Below, piece after piece: positions 26,653-34,036 of a DNA stretch of 38,774 nt. Under the pieces are notes generated by a model. It worked only from the letters and a program-made list of their open reading frames with translations, searched no databases and had not been told where the DNA came from. Positions within the stretch are counted from its first letter, which is position 1. Each line of letters begins with the position of its first letter. Source of the DNA: Sulfurivermis sp041678005. GTDB taxonomy: Bacteria > Pseudomonadota > Gammaproteobacteria > Thiohalomonadales > Thiohalomonadaceae. Made by a program: the position numbers and the translations under genes. Location: assembly GCA_041678005.1 (NCBI GenBank), contig JBAYOW010000019.1, positions 1-38,774 on the forward strand. Direction: 5' to 3'.

Positions 26653-27570
26653 TTAAACAGGGCTTGTTTTGATATTGTCTTCTGTATGGCGCGTGGCCAG
26701 GAGTTGCCCCATGCGCAGGCTGTTACCAGATTCAAGAATATTGAGCCAATCAATGGCATTTGCCCCAAACAGGAGAATGACGGTCGAACCCATATTGAAA
26801 CGGCCCATTTCTTCGCCACGCTTTAATTGAATGGTCCTGGTATCGTCGGTGTAGTGCCAGCGACGGATGATGCGCCCTGCTGGTGGGGTAACTACGCCAT
26901 GCCAGACGGTTTCAATATTACCCACAAAGACAGCTCCAACCAGCACCATTGCCATGGGCCCTGCCGCCGTATCAAACAGCGCGACGACACGTTCATTACG
27001 GGCAAAAAGTCGTGGGATGTTGCGTGCTGTGGCCGCGTTGACGGAAAACAGTCGTCCGGGGATATGCACCATCTCGCGTAGCTGGCCATCTACAGGCATG
27101 TGAATGCGATGGTAGTCACGTGGTGATAGATAGAGTGTGGCAAAGTGGCCATCTTGGAATTGTGCTGCCATTTTTTCCGAAGCACCCAACAGTTCGAGCA
27201 GACTATATTCATGGTCTTTGGCCTGAAATAACCGGCCATTCGTGATTTTGCCGACCTGGCTGACAGCTCCATCTACAGGGCAGGCTATATCATAAATCCC
27301 GTCAGTGATTGGCCGTGCGTCAGTCTTGAGCGCGCGGGTGAAAAAAGCATTGAAATGTGGGTAGGCGAGTGGATCAGATTCGGCTGCCTCACTCATGTCC
27401 ACCTGAAAACGTTTTATAAACCAGTTGGTAAAGGGCTGACGAAATCTTGTCCAGCGTATTCTGGTCAGCGCCTGCATCAAGCGTGAGAGAAGATGACCGG
27501 GCATCAGGTATTGAGGCCAGGTCTTGAGACGATCCTGGACAGGAGTGGCAACTGTGTCTGCTTGTTCCAT
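26653..27570 (-). CDS. psd: Phosphatidylserine decarboxylase proenzyme
   Basis: The 305-residue proenzyme has the self-cleavage site MGST (260-263). The chain is cut between Gly261 and Ser262 to leave a pyruvoyl group. The processing triad fits Asp100 (CPVDGAVS), a histidine in RDYHRIHMP (154 or 157) and Ser262. The motif is usually LGST; Met for Leu is a mild change. It makes phosphatidylethanolamine at the inner membrane. AGGAAACC precedes the ATG. The PilZ-like gene follows after a 107-base gap, so the two may share a transcript with fimX. An intergenic gap of 214 bases separates it from the divergent HD-GYP gene. Confidence 0.95.
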   Translation of the reverse strand: MEQADTVATPVQDRLKTWPQYLMPGHLLSRLMQALTRIRWTRFRQPFTNWFIKRFQVDMSEAAESDPLAYPHFNAFFTRALKTDARPITDGIYDIACPVDGAVSQVGKITNGRLFQAKDHEYSLLELLGASEKMAAQFQDGHFATLYLSPRDYHRIHMPVDGQLREMVHIPGRLFSVNAATARNIPRLFARNERVVALFDTAAGPMAMVLVGAVFVGNIETVWHGVVTPPAGRIIRRWHYTDDTRTIQLKRGEEMGRFNMGSTVILLFGANAIDWLNILESGNSLRMGQLLATRHTEDNIKTSPV

Positions 27571-27784
27571 GGTTTCCTGATTCAGTTGGATTAGTTATGA
27601 GATGGATTATACTGGGATAAGTTCCTGTGATGTTATTTGGCCAGTCAGATATGTCTGGTAGTGTATTTTTCAGTGAAGCAGGCGGTTAGCCAGCATATTT
27701 CACCAGGTACTCGTTAACCTTTGCAATACAGCGTTGGAACCGCGCTACAATAAATAGTGATTTTATTCAGGACGAATTTTTTCC

Positions 27785-29050
27785 GTGAACCCATTTAAAA
27801 AGCGCACAGCCATTCTCATTGCCGGCGTCAGTGTGCTGCTCGCCTCCATCAGCAGTCCTGTTGCGTGGTATGTCGCCAGAGAAAATGCTGAAGATAGCAT
27901 CGTCTCCCTGGCCATGGAGGAATCTGGTCGTTTGCTCCACCATCACCACGCGATCAAGTTGGAAGGGGAGGATGCGATTGGTCGTGCTGAAGCTGCCGCA
28001 AACATCATTGTCGGCGGATTGTTCGATATCGTGGAAATTTACGACGAAAACGGCGCTAAACTCGCAGAATCCATGACCTCCGAGGGGGAGGCCATTGAGT
28101 CGTCTCTGACCGGCCATGGCAAACCTGATTACCTGACAGCGACCTATGAGAGTCTCAAGATGGCAGATGGCGTGTGGGTGTTGCGGGTCTTTATTCCCCT
28201 GCGTGAACACCCCGAGGCTGTCGGTGGCCCCATAACTGGGTACTTCGAAGGTGTTCGTGTGGTGCCCAAATGGCAGCAGGAACAAATCTTTGCCAACGCA
28301 CTGACGGTCGCGTTGATAACGTGTTTTGCCTCATTGCTGTGCGGTGCCGCGATTTATCCTGTGGTCGTGTATCTTTCGACAGATAATGAACGCAAAGCCC
28401 GGGAAGTGCTCGATTCTCATATCTCCATGATGGAGTCCTTGGGTCGGGCTATTGCCAAGCGAGATTCTGATACCGGGGAACATAATTATCGGGTTGCCTG
28501 GATTTCTGCCCGCATTGGCGAAGAAATGGGACTGGCGGGGCACGATATGCAGGCCCTGATCGCGGGCAGTTTCCTTCATGACGTTGTAAAAATCGGCATA
28601 CCCGATGCCATCTTGCTCAAACCGGGCAAACTGGACGAAGAAGAATTCGACATTATGCGCACCCATGTCGCGTTGGGTGAGGAAATTGTGACCGGCATGG
28701 GGTGGCTGGATGACGCCAATGCGGTGGTTGCGGCGCATCACGAAAAATGGGATGGCAGCGGCTATCCCCGTCAACTGAAGGGCGACGCCATTCCGCTTGC
28801 CGCACGCATCTTCGCGGTGGCCGATGTCTTTGACGCGCTCTCCTCCAAGCGTCCTTACAAACAGCCGCTGCCATTTGAAAAGGTCATGGAAATTTTGGAC
28901 AAGGAGACCGGCAGCCATTTTGACGGCACGGTCATGGCAGTGTTTCGCAAGCTGGCTCTCGATATCTCTCAACATCTGGAAAACAGCTCTGAGTCTCATG
29001 CCCAGGAACTGCTGGAAGAATGCGTTCGACGACACTTTGAAATGCAATAG
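27785..29050 (+). CDS. Membrane-anchored HD-GYP c-di-GMP phosphodiesterase
   Basis: The 421-residue protein has membrane helices at about 8-29 and 170-197, with a periplasmic sensor domain between them. A cytoplasmic HD-GYP domain follows from about 215. The metal-binding His-Asp is at 265-266 (GSFLHDVVKIGIPDAIL) and the GYP part is HHEKWDGSGYP at 318-328, so all signature residues needed for c-di-GMP hydrolysis are there. The start is a GTG, with AGGA about 12 bases upstream. It diverges from psd and is the first gene of the more G+C-rich part. It could lower c-di-GMP and so oppose FimX signalling, but that link is inference. Confidence 0.92.
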   Translation: MNPFKKRTAILIAGVSVLLASISSPVAWYVARENAEDSIVSLAMEESGRLLHHHHAIKLEGEDAIGRAEAAANIIVGGLFDIVEIYDENGAKLAESMTSEGEAIESSLTGHGKPDYLTATYESLKMADGVWVLRVFIPLREHPEAVGGPITGYFEGVRVVPKWQQEQIFANALTVALITCFASLLCGAAIYPVVVYLSTDNERKAREVLDSHISMMESLGRAIAKRDSDTGEHNYRVAWISARIGEEMGLAGHDMQALIAGSFLHDVVKIGIPDAILLKPGKLDEEEFDIMRTHVALGEEIVTGMGWLDDANAVVAAHHEKWDGSGYPRQLKGDAIPLAARIFAVADVFDALSSKRPYKQPLPFEKVMEILDKETGSHFDGTVMAVFRKLALDISQHLENSSESHAQELLEECVRRHFEMQ

Positions 29051-29395
29051 ATTTCACGGTTTAGACGTTTCCGGTGTTTGGCACGTCTTCGACCAAAATA
29101 TGACTGTCTGTGATGTGAAATTTATGGGTGTGTGTGGTCTGGATCGCGGCTCTCTTCGCGCCAGGAATTCCTGATTTTGAGAAAGGGTGTCGAGCTCAGC
29201 GCAGGTCTATGTACGGTATCGTACGGACTGCATGTGATGGTGTGATTAGCCTTCTGCTTTGTCCGGAATTTTCATGTGAGCAGCCCAGGTCCGGGAGCAC
29301 CAACATTGTGCACGTCATGCTCGCAAATGATTGAGGTTGCCATGAAACATGGCAACCTCAATGTCGCCACCCAAACTTAAGTCAGGAGAAACAAT
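29051..29395. other. 345-base gap before the porin-like gene
   Basis: No gene, RNA or known repeat is visible here apart from the strong hairpin at 29330-29362. Short forward frames exist but lack family motifs. Confidence 0.6.
29330..29362 (+). promoter_or_regulatory. Perfect 15-bp hairpin upstream of the porin-like gene
   Basis: Fifteen bases (29330-29344) pair perfectly with 29348-29362 around a loop of AAA. It ends 33 bases before the porin ATG, so it could lie in the 5' leader and act as a terminator for upstream transcription, an mRNA stabiliser or a regulatory structure. There is no T-run after it. Confidence 0.6.
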
Positions 29396-30541
29396 ATGAA
29401 ATTAAAAGCCTTATTACTTTCCTGTGGGTGCCTGGCTGTAAACGCTACCAGCCAGGCCGCCAACCCTATCAACGACACTTTGTCCTGGAGTGCTGATCTG
29501 CGCGGTGGCTACTTCTCCTCAGATCGTGACAATCGTGACGGTAGCAGCGACACTACGGATGAATTACGTGCTCGTATCCGTCTGGGACTGGAAGCGAAAC
29601 TTAACGACAGCTGGAGTGCCAAGGCCCGCTTCGCGGGACGCTACTCCACCTACGAAAATCACAATCACTTCGAGTTTTTCACCAGCGCCCCCTCCACTGA
29701 TGGCCTGCGCCGGGGGGATTCCACTATTGATGAACTCAATATTACCTACAGGCCAGATGAACGCTGGCAGCTCACCCTCGGGCGCATGCAGACCAAGTTC
29801 GAGCTGGTTGGAATCGCCAAGAAGTCACTGGACCGCAACGACAGCCCGAACGTGGACATCACCTGGACCGATGGCCTGCGCGTTACCCGCAAGGGCGACA
29901 ATGGCTGGAACAGTCATTTCATTCTGCAGCGCAACCTGTCGGCTGGCCCCACCAATGTCATGCGTTCCCCCTTGAATTTCAGTGAAAATGGCAGCCGCGT
30001 GATGGGCGTGTTTTCCCTGGAGAACACCAAGGCCATGGGGCCGGTGGTGCAGCGGGCGATAGACATCAATTACCTGCCCGATGCCCTGCGTCGTGATGGC
30101 TCAGCCACGGGTCGCATCAAGGATTACTGGGGACTGGTGGGACGCCTGGCGGCCCAGTGGCCGCTGGGGGACAGCGGCACCCGGTTCATGCTCGCTGGCG
30201 AAGGGGGCTACGCACCCAACACCCCGACCAAGGTCAGTATGAACACAGGTACCAGCGGTGATGCCGGCGGGTTGGCTGGGCAGGTGAGCTTCAACTTTAT
30301 TGATATCTTTCCACGCCATAGCTTCGCACTGGTTTACGGCCAGGCGCAATCAGGCTGGTTACTGTCACCAGACTTCCGTAGCAACAACAGCCTGATCGAA
30401 GGGCGTTACCAGTGGCGTATCGATAGCGACCGCAGTATCGAAGCCCGCCTGCGCGAGCGCAAAGATCTTGACAGCATTATTGGTGTTCAGCGCGACCGTA
30501 CCGACCAGGATGTCTATGTCCGCTATACGCATAAATTCTAG
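29396..30541 (+). CDS. Porin-like outer-membrane beta-barrel protein
   Basis: The 381-residue product has a signal peptide (MKLKALLLSCGCLAVNATSQA) and about 360 residues of alternating polar and aromatic strands. It ends YTHKF, with the C-terminal phenylalanine that outer-membrane barrels need. Early WSADLRGGYFSSD resembles porins of the alginate-export or OprB-like types, but I cannot fix the family or substrate. AGGAGAAAC sits just before the ATG. The strong hairpin at 29330 is in its leader. The next gene is on the other strand and ends 40 bases later. Confidence 0.78.
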   Translation: MKLKALLLSCGCLAVNATSQAANPINDTLSWSADLRGGYFSSDRDNRDGSSDTTDELRARIRLGLEAKLNDSWSAKARFAGRYSTYENHNHFEFFTSAPSTDGLRRGDSTIDELNITYRPDERWQLTLGRMQTKFELVGIAKKSLDRNDSPNVDITWTDGLRVTRKGDNGWNSHFILQRNLSAGPTNVMRSPLNFSENGSRVMGVFSLENTKAMGPVVQRAIDINYLPDALRRDGSATGRIKDYWGLVGRLAAQWPLGDSGTRFMLAGEGGYAPNTPTKVSMNTGTSGDAGGLAGQVSFNFIDIFPRHSFALVYGQAQSGWLLSPDFRSNNSLIEGRYQWRIDSDRSIEARLRERKDLDSIIGVQRDRTDQDVYVRYTHKF

Positions 30542-30580
30542 AAAGCCTCTGAATAATGATGAAAGAGCCTATCGAATTAA

Positions 30581-31921
30581 TCAGCGCATTTCGAACGCCT
30601 CCTGATGAAACCGGAGCTTCCCCGGCCAGGTGGCGTCCAAACCCTTCCTGAGCTTTTCTGCCAGGCCCTGCGGCCCGCAGAACCAGACCTCGGTGCGGCG
30701 GGACCGATCCTTGGCGGCCAGCATTTCAGCGGCGGTCAAGACTTCTCCCTGCCGGGAACCATGCACCTGCAGCTTGATGCCGGGCAGGGAGGCACAAAGC
30801 TTTTCTAGGCGGGCGATGAATGGATCGGTCTTGCGATCACGCGTGCAGTAATGCAGATCGGCAGAGGGGGGGGCCGAGTCGGGGTTGTCCTGTAGCGATT
30901 CGAGCCAGGCGAGGAATGGTGTGACACCAATACCGGCGGCAACCCAGATTTGTTGCGCACGCGGGTTGTGGCGCTCAAGCTCGAAGCGGCCGTAGGGTCC
31001 TTCAACCGTCACCGCTTGCCCCGGCTGCAGTCGGTTTATGAGGCCGCGGGTATAGTCGCCCAGCGCCTTGATCTGGAAAGAAATGGTGCGGTCGCCGTGA
31101 TCTGTACTGGCAATAGTGAACGGATGCTGTCCTTCACCACGGTCGAAGGTGACGAAGGCAAACTGGCCGGGACGATGTCCGTGCCAGCCCTGATCGAGCT
31201 GGCAGTGCACGGCAACGATGTCCGCAGCCGGATGCTCGACGGTAAGGATCTTGCCCTGCACTCGGCGTGTGCGACCGATGTGCCCGCTCAGCGAATGCAC
31301 GCTGCCATACACGCCGCCGCCCAGCAGCAAGGCGAGTAGCCAGCCCACCGGCTGTATCCAGTAGTCGACTGGTGCCAGCAGCAGTGCATGGAAGGCAAGC
31401 ATCAGATAGAGCACCGGCATCGCCCGGTGCAGGAAGCGCCATGGCCGATACGGAAAGCGTTTCCACAAAGTCAGCACCAGCATCGCCAGCACGGCGTAAA
31501 TCGCCCACTCGCCCATGTCCTCGGCGAGGTCGCGCAGGATTTCCAGCAGGCCGGTGTCGTGATCCTTCGGCAGGCGTCCCGAACGGCCGTACAGGGCCTT
31601 CAGGATGTCGTCCGACATCTCGATCAGCCAATGCAGGGCGGCAAAGCCGACGGCAAGTATGCCCGCCCATTTGTGCGTTCGATACATGCGGTCTAGGCCG
31701 CCCAGTGGCCCTTCGAGCCAGGCTGGCCGAGCAGCCAGCAGCATCGCCAGAGACATCAGGGCGATCGACAGGAGGCCGCTCAGGTAGAGACCTTCCTGGC
31801 GTATGACCCAGGGGGTGCTGCCGCCGGAGGCACCGCCCGTGACCAGGAAATCCCACCCCCAAGCCAGGGTGACCAGGGAGATGAGACCGGCAAGCAGGGT
31901 TTTCATGGCTGGATTACGCAC
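30581..31921 (-). CDS. Ferric-reductase-like flavocytochrome b (membrane b-haem, FAD and NAD(P)H domains)
   Basis: The 446-residue protein has a ferric-reductase-type membrane domain (to about 210) with histidine pairs H83/H97 and H165/H178, spaced to hold two b haems. An FAD-binding domain has HPFTIAS (266-272) and an NAD(P)-binding domain has AAGIGVTPF (328-336) and WFCGPQG (413-419). It should take electrons from NAD(P)H across the membrane. PepSY ends 4 bases before the GTG at 31921; the ATG at 31906 (MKTLLAGL) is also possible, and neither has a strong ribosome site. Its neighbours, PepSY, a dihaem cytochrome and SHP, suggest it feeds them. Confidence 0.88.
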   Translation of the reverse strand: MRNPAMKTLLAGLISLVTLAWGWDFLVTGGASGGSTPWVIRQEGLYLSGLLSIALMSLAMLLAARPAWLEGPLGGLDRMYRTHKWAGILAVGFAALHWLIEMSDDILKALYGRSGRLPKDHDTGLLEILRDLAEDMGEWAIYAVLAMLVLTLWKRFPYRPWRFLHRAMPVLYLMLAFHALLLAPVDYWIQPVGWLLALLLGGGVYGSVHSLSGHIGRTRRVQGKILTVEHPAADIVAVHCQLDQGWHGHRPGQFAFVTFDRGEGQHPFTIASTDHGDRTISFQIKALGDYTRGLINRLQPGQAVTVEGPYGRFELERHNPRAQQIWVAAGIGVTPFLAWLESLQDNPDSAPPSADLHYCTRDRKTDPFIARLEKLCASLPGIKLQVHGSRQGEVLTAAEMLAAKDRSRRTEVWFCGPQGLAEKLRKGLDATWPGKLRFHQEAFEMR

Positions 31922-31924
31922 GGT

Positions 31925-32350
31925 TTATTTGCCTGTTGTCTGTGTGGTGGCGTCCTTCTGCGGCAGGTCATCACGACAGCGTCGCTTGTTGCAGTCGGGA
32001 GAGTTGCGTTGGCCCTGCGCGTAACTGTCGCTGCCGTTCTTGTTGCGACTGGACTTGCGCTGTCGCCGATCAAGGATATCGCCCGTCTGCGGGTTGAGAT
32101 ACAGCTTGGTTCGTTCGCCGTCGCGGCCAGTGGCGCGGGCTTTATAGATTCCATCCTCGCGTTCGATCTTTTCGATGTTGTGATAACCGGCGGCAACCAG
32201 CTTGTCGTAAACCTGTGGGATCGACAACCATTGGCGCTCGCTGGTGCGGGCTGGTCGGTCGTCATCGGCGAACGCAGGGGCAGACACTACACCGCCGACC
32301 AACAGTCCGACGCCAAGGGCGAAAGCAGAAAGAATAGTTGTGGTGCGCAT
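31925..32350 (-). CDS. Periplasmic PepSY-domain protein
   Basis: From the ATG at 32350, which has AAGGAG upstream, the product is 141 residues with a signal peptide ending near PAFADDD (about residue 28). Residues about 40-95 fit a PepSY domain (LSIPQVYDKLVAAGYHNIEKIER, KLYLNPQTGDIL); the tail is basic and cysteine-poor. The frame extends 16 codons further upstream, but the signal peptide and ribosome site fix this start. PepSY domains often sit beside redox proteins; their role is unclear. It shares an operon with the flavocytochrome gene downstream, and a 37-bp operator lies upstream of it (32415-32451). Confidence 0.85.
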   Translation of the reverse strand: MRTTTILSAFALGVGLLVGGVVSAPAFADDDRPARTSERQWLSIPQVYDKLVAAGYHNIEKIEREDGIYKARATGRDGERTKLYLNPQTGDILDRRQRKSSRNKNGSDSYAQGQRNSPDCNKRRCRDDLPQKDATTQTTGK

Positions 32351-32414
32351 GATGAAAATCTCCTTGGGTTGTGGTCGGATCGATGACTGTGCATTCATTG
32401 TGCGAGGGAGCGCC

Positions 32415-32451
32415 TGAACCTGTTCTGAAGCGTCCGTTCATCCAGCATTCA
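32415..32451 (-). promoter_or_regulatory. 37-bp four-half-site operator upstream of PepSY (copy A)
   Basis: TGAA at 32415 and 32426 and TTCA at 32437 and 32448 fall at exact 11-bp steps, making an inverted array. The copy lies 64 bases upstream of the PepSY ATG and just past the dihaem cytochrome stop. It matches copy B (33468-33504) at 27 of 37 bases by my count, most strongly over GTTCATCC. Spacing of 11 bp is typical of OmpR/PhoB-type regulators. Confidence 0.75.
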
Positions 32452-32471
32452 TGAAGCAGGCCTGGGCAGCA

Positions 32472-32963
32472 CTAGTCATCGTAGAAGCCCTGCTCGGCAT
32501 CGACATGGCAGGCGATGCAATTCGCCTTGGTACGCACATCTTTGTGCTTCCATTCCCAGGCGGGAACCTCGCGGTGTTCACGCACCCATTTCGGCAACTC
32601 GGTAATGCGCTGGGGGGCGCTGTTAATTGCTACGCCGCGCAGCAGTTTACTGCTGTAGCGCTTGCCGCCCGTATCGGCCGCATTGGTGGCGAGATAGCTG
32701 GAAATTCTGGCAGCGGTATCCGCATCGACGCTGGCGTCGTCGCCGAAGTGCTCTTTCAGATTGGCCATCATGCGTTTCCATGACCTGGCCGGGAGCATCG
32801 AGGGGGCGAAGGCAATGTGGCAGCTGCCGCATTCTTCCTTGACCAGCGGGTCGGCGACCGGGGGGAAATAGTCGTCGCCACCGGCCTGGGCTCTTTGCAG
32901 CACGAGGGTGAAAAAGGTGAGCGCAACCAGACCAATAGCAAGTGGGCGGTATGGGATGTTCAT
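32472..32963 (-). CDS. Dihaem cytochrome c (DHC family)
   Basis: The 163-residue product has a signal peptide (cleavage near QAGG at about 27) and two haem motifs: CGSCH (45-49) and CIACH (149-153). Size and layout fit DHC, the partner of SHP in Rhodobacter sphaeroides and relatives; in vitro DHC reduces SHP. A periplasmic electron carrier is expected. Its start lies 36 bases after the SHP stop on the same strand, with no operator in the gap, so SHP and DHC should share a transcript. The second, PepSY, operon has its own operator just downstream. Confidence 0.87.
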   Translation of the reverse strand: MNIPYRPLAIGLVALTFFTLVLQRAQAGGDDYFPPVADPLVKEECGSCHIAFAPSMLPARSWKRMMANLKEHFGDDASVDADTAARISSYLATNAADTGGKRYSSKLLRGVAINSAPQRITELPKWVREHREVPAWEWKHKDVRTKANCIACHVDAEQGFYDD

Positions 32964-32999
32964 GGGGTGCTCCTTGTAAAATAAATTTATTCGGATCGT

Positions 33000-33416
33000 T
33001 TACAGGCTGAGCATGTAGCTAAGCCAGTCACCTTTTTCCTGCACCGTGCATGCGCGCCCGAGCACTTCATTGCAATTGCGCTTGAACCACTTTTCGACCT
33101 TGGCATGTTCGGTATAGCGCTTCGGCGTGACCGATGCCGCCACGGCTTCGATGTCCTTGCCGGTCATGGTGCGGCCGGTGTTGCGTGGGTTCTCGCCGTG
33201 GCAGCTGGTGCAGGCCGGCGTGTCGGGCTTGCCGCCGGCAAATTTATGGGTGTGCAGGGTCTTCCCGCGTGCGGCGGAGAATCCGGAAAAAGTTGGCATC
33301 TCTGTCCTGGCTGCAGTAGCGTATTGAGTCAGCAGATCTTCGCGTGGACCGGCGAAAAGCGAGGTGGACAGGATCGCGGCGATTATGCCCAGGGGGATGG
33401 CAAGTTTTCGGCGCAT
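33000..33416 (-). CDS. shp: SHP-type cytochrome c (DUF1924)
   Basis: From the ATG at 33416 (AAAAGGAG upstream) the product is 138 residues, with a signal peptide and one haem motif, CTSCH (69-73). The family is SHP, whose haem binds oxygen with an asparagine as distal ligand and which has a nearby disulfide. Here Asn114 next to Cys115, with Cys123 eight residues on (RNCNEVLGRAC), fits that arrangement, though the match is inference. The frame extends further upstream, but the signal peptide fixes the start. SHP binds oxygen and other small ligands, and its role is unsettled. It heads an operon with DHC, under the operator at 33468-33504. Confidence 0.88.
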   Translation of the reverse strand: MRRKLAIPLGIIAAILSTSLFAGPREDLLTQYATAARTEMPTFSGFSAARGKTLHTHKFAGGKPDTPACTSCHGENPRNTGRTMTGKDIEAVAASVTPKRYTEHAKVEKWFKRNCNEVLGRACTVQEKGDWLSYMLSL

Positions 33417-33467
33417 GGTTCTTCTCCTTTTGGATGGGTGTGAAGCTGCACTTTGCCAGCAGTGGAC

Positions 33468-33504
33468 TGAACAGGAGGTGAATCCACCGTTCATCCTGCG
33501 TTCA
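33468..33504 (-). promoter_or_regulatory. 37-bp four-half-site operator upstream of SHP (copy B)
   Basis: TGAA at 33468 and 33479 and TTCA at 33490 and 33501 fall at exact 11-bp steps, as in copy A. It lies 51 bases upstream of the SHP ATG, a good place for a promoter-adjacent operator, and about 105 bases from a response-regulator remnant on the other strand. Confidence 0.78.
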
Positions 33505-33610
33505 AGTTTGCGGGCTTAAAAACAAACGCATGGAAAATAACCATTCTTGATGTCGTGACATAGGTAGAAAATCTTCGAGGGGATTGCGATTGACACTTTC
33601 CGCCACGCTG

Positions 33611-33748
33611 CTGCGTATTCTTGCGGGGGTAGATGAACAGATGTTGGCCGCGCAACTGGCCGAGGGTGTGCGCGAGGCTGGTTGTGCAGTCGATGTGTCG
33701 CACAACGACTCCGACGCCAATTTCATGGGTGGTACGGAGTTTTATTAG
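33611..33748 (+). pseudogene. Remnant of an OmpR-type response regulator receiver domain
   Basis: This forward frame gives about 45 residues matching a receiver N-terminus: RILAGVDEQMLAAQLAEGVR, then EAGCAVDVSHNDSDANFMGG, then TEFY and a stop. In intact QseB/PmrA-like regulators this region usually reads RILLVEDE...LAEALREAG.AVDV and continues to the DLGLP phospho-acceptor segment. Here the start methionine and the VEDE motif are degraded, and the frame ends at TAG with no DLGLP after it. The rest of the domain and the DNA-binding half are gone. It points away from SHP, where a two-component operon often lies in such clusters. I am confident of the resemblance, less of exact boundaries. Confidence 0.7.
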
Positions 33749-34036
33749 TCGCCAACTTTGCTTCACGATACATCATCAACCAGATGAGTAACTTTGGCGA
33801 ACGATGACTATGCAGGGTCTGATTGGGTGCGGCTACATTTATTGCCCTCAAGCTTCATCACTACCCAAGGGGCGTCGGCAGATAAGTCGGTGTGTTGTTC
33901 ATTTATGTGGGCACACGGGCAAGCAGAAAATCCACACAGTGCGCAGCGCAAAACGCGGTTCTGATCATTATAGTGCTGTGTCATGTCTGCCGGTCATGAG
34001 TGCAGACATGACACAGCAGTGTGAGCGCAGGAGGTG
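33749..34036. other. 288-base gap between the remnant and catalase
   Basis: No gene is recognisable. It holds a perfect 17-bp inverted repeat (33974-34018) near the catalase stop, and the rest looks like decayed or non-coding DNA. Confidence 0.6.
33974..34018 (-). terminator. 17-bp perfect stem-loop after catalase, possible terminator
   Basis: Positions 33974-33990 pair with 34002-34018, with an 11-base loop. It begins about 18 bases past the catalase stop. There is no T-run on the catalase side, so it may terminate by structure, act bidirectionally or be a repeat relic. Confidence 0.5.

Noticed and set aside
28331..29047. 238-codon reverse frame opposite the HD-GYP gene
   Set aside because: It lies antisense to a gene with intact motifs, and its translation shows no domain.
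31134..31862. 242-codon reverse frame inside the flavocytochrome gene, and a 179-codon forward frame at 31267-31806
   Set aside because: Both are G+C-rich shadows of the flavocytochrome, rich in Arg, Pro and Ala, with no family match.
32009..32783. Forward frames opposite PepSY and the dihaem cytochrome
   Set aside because: Antisense to genes with signal peptides and haem motifs.
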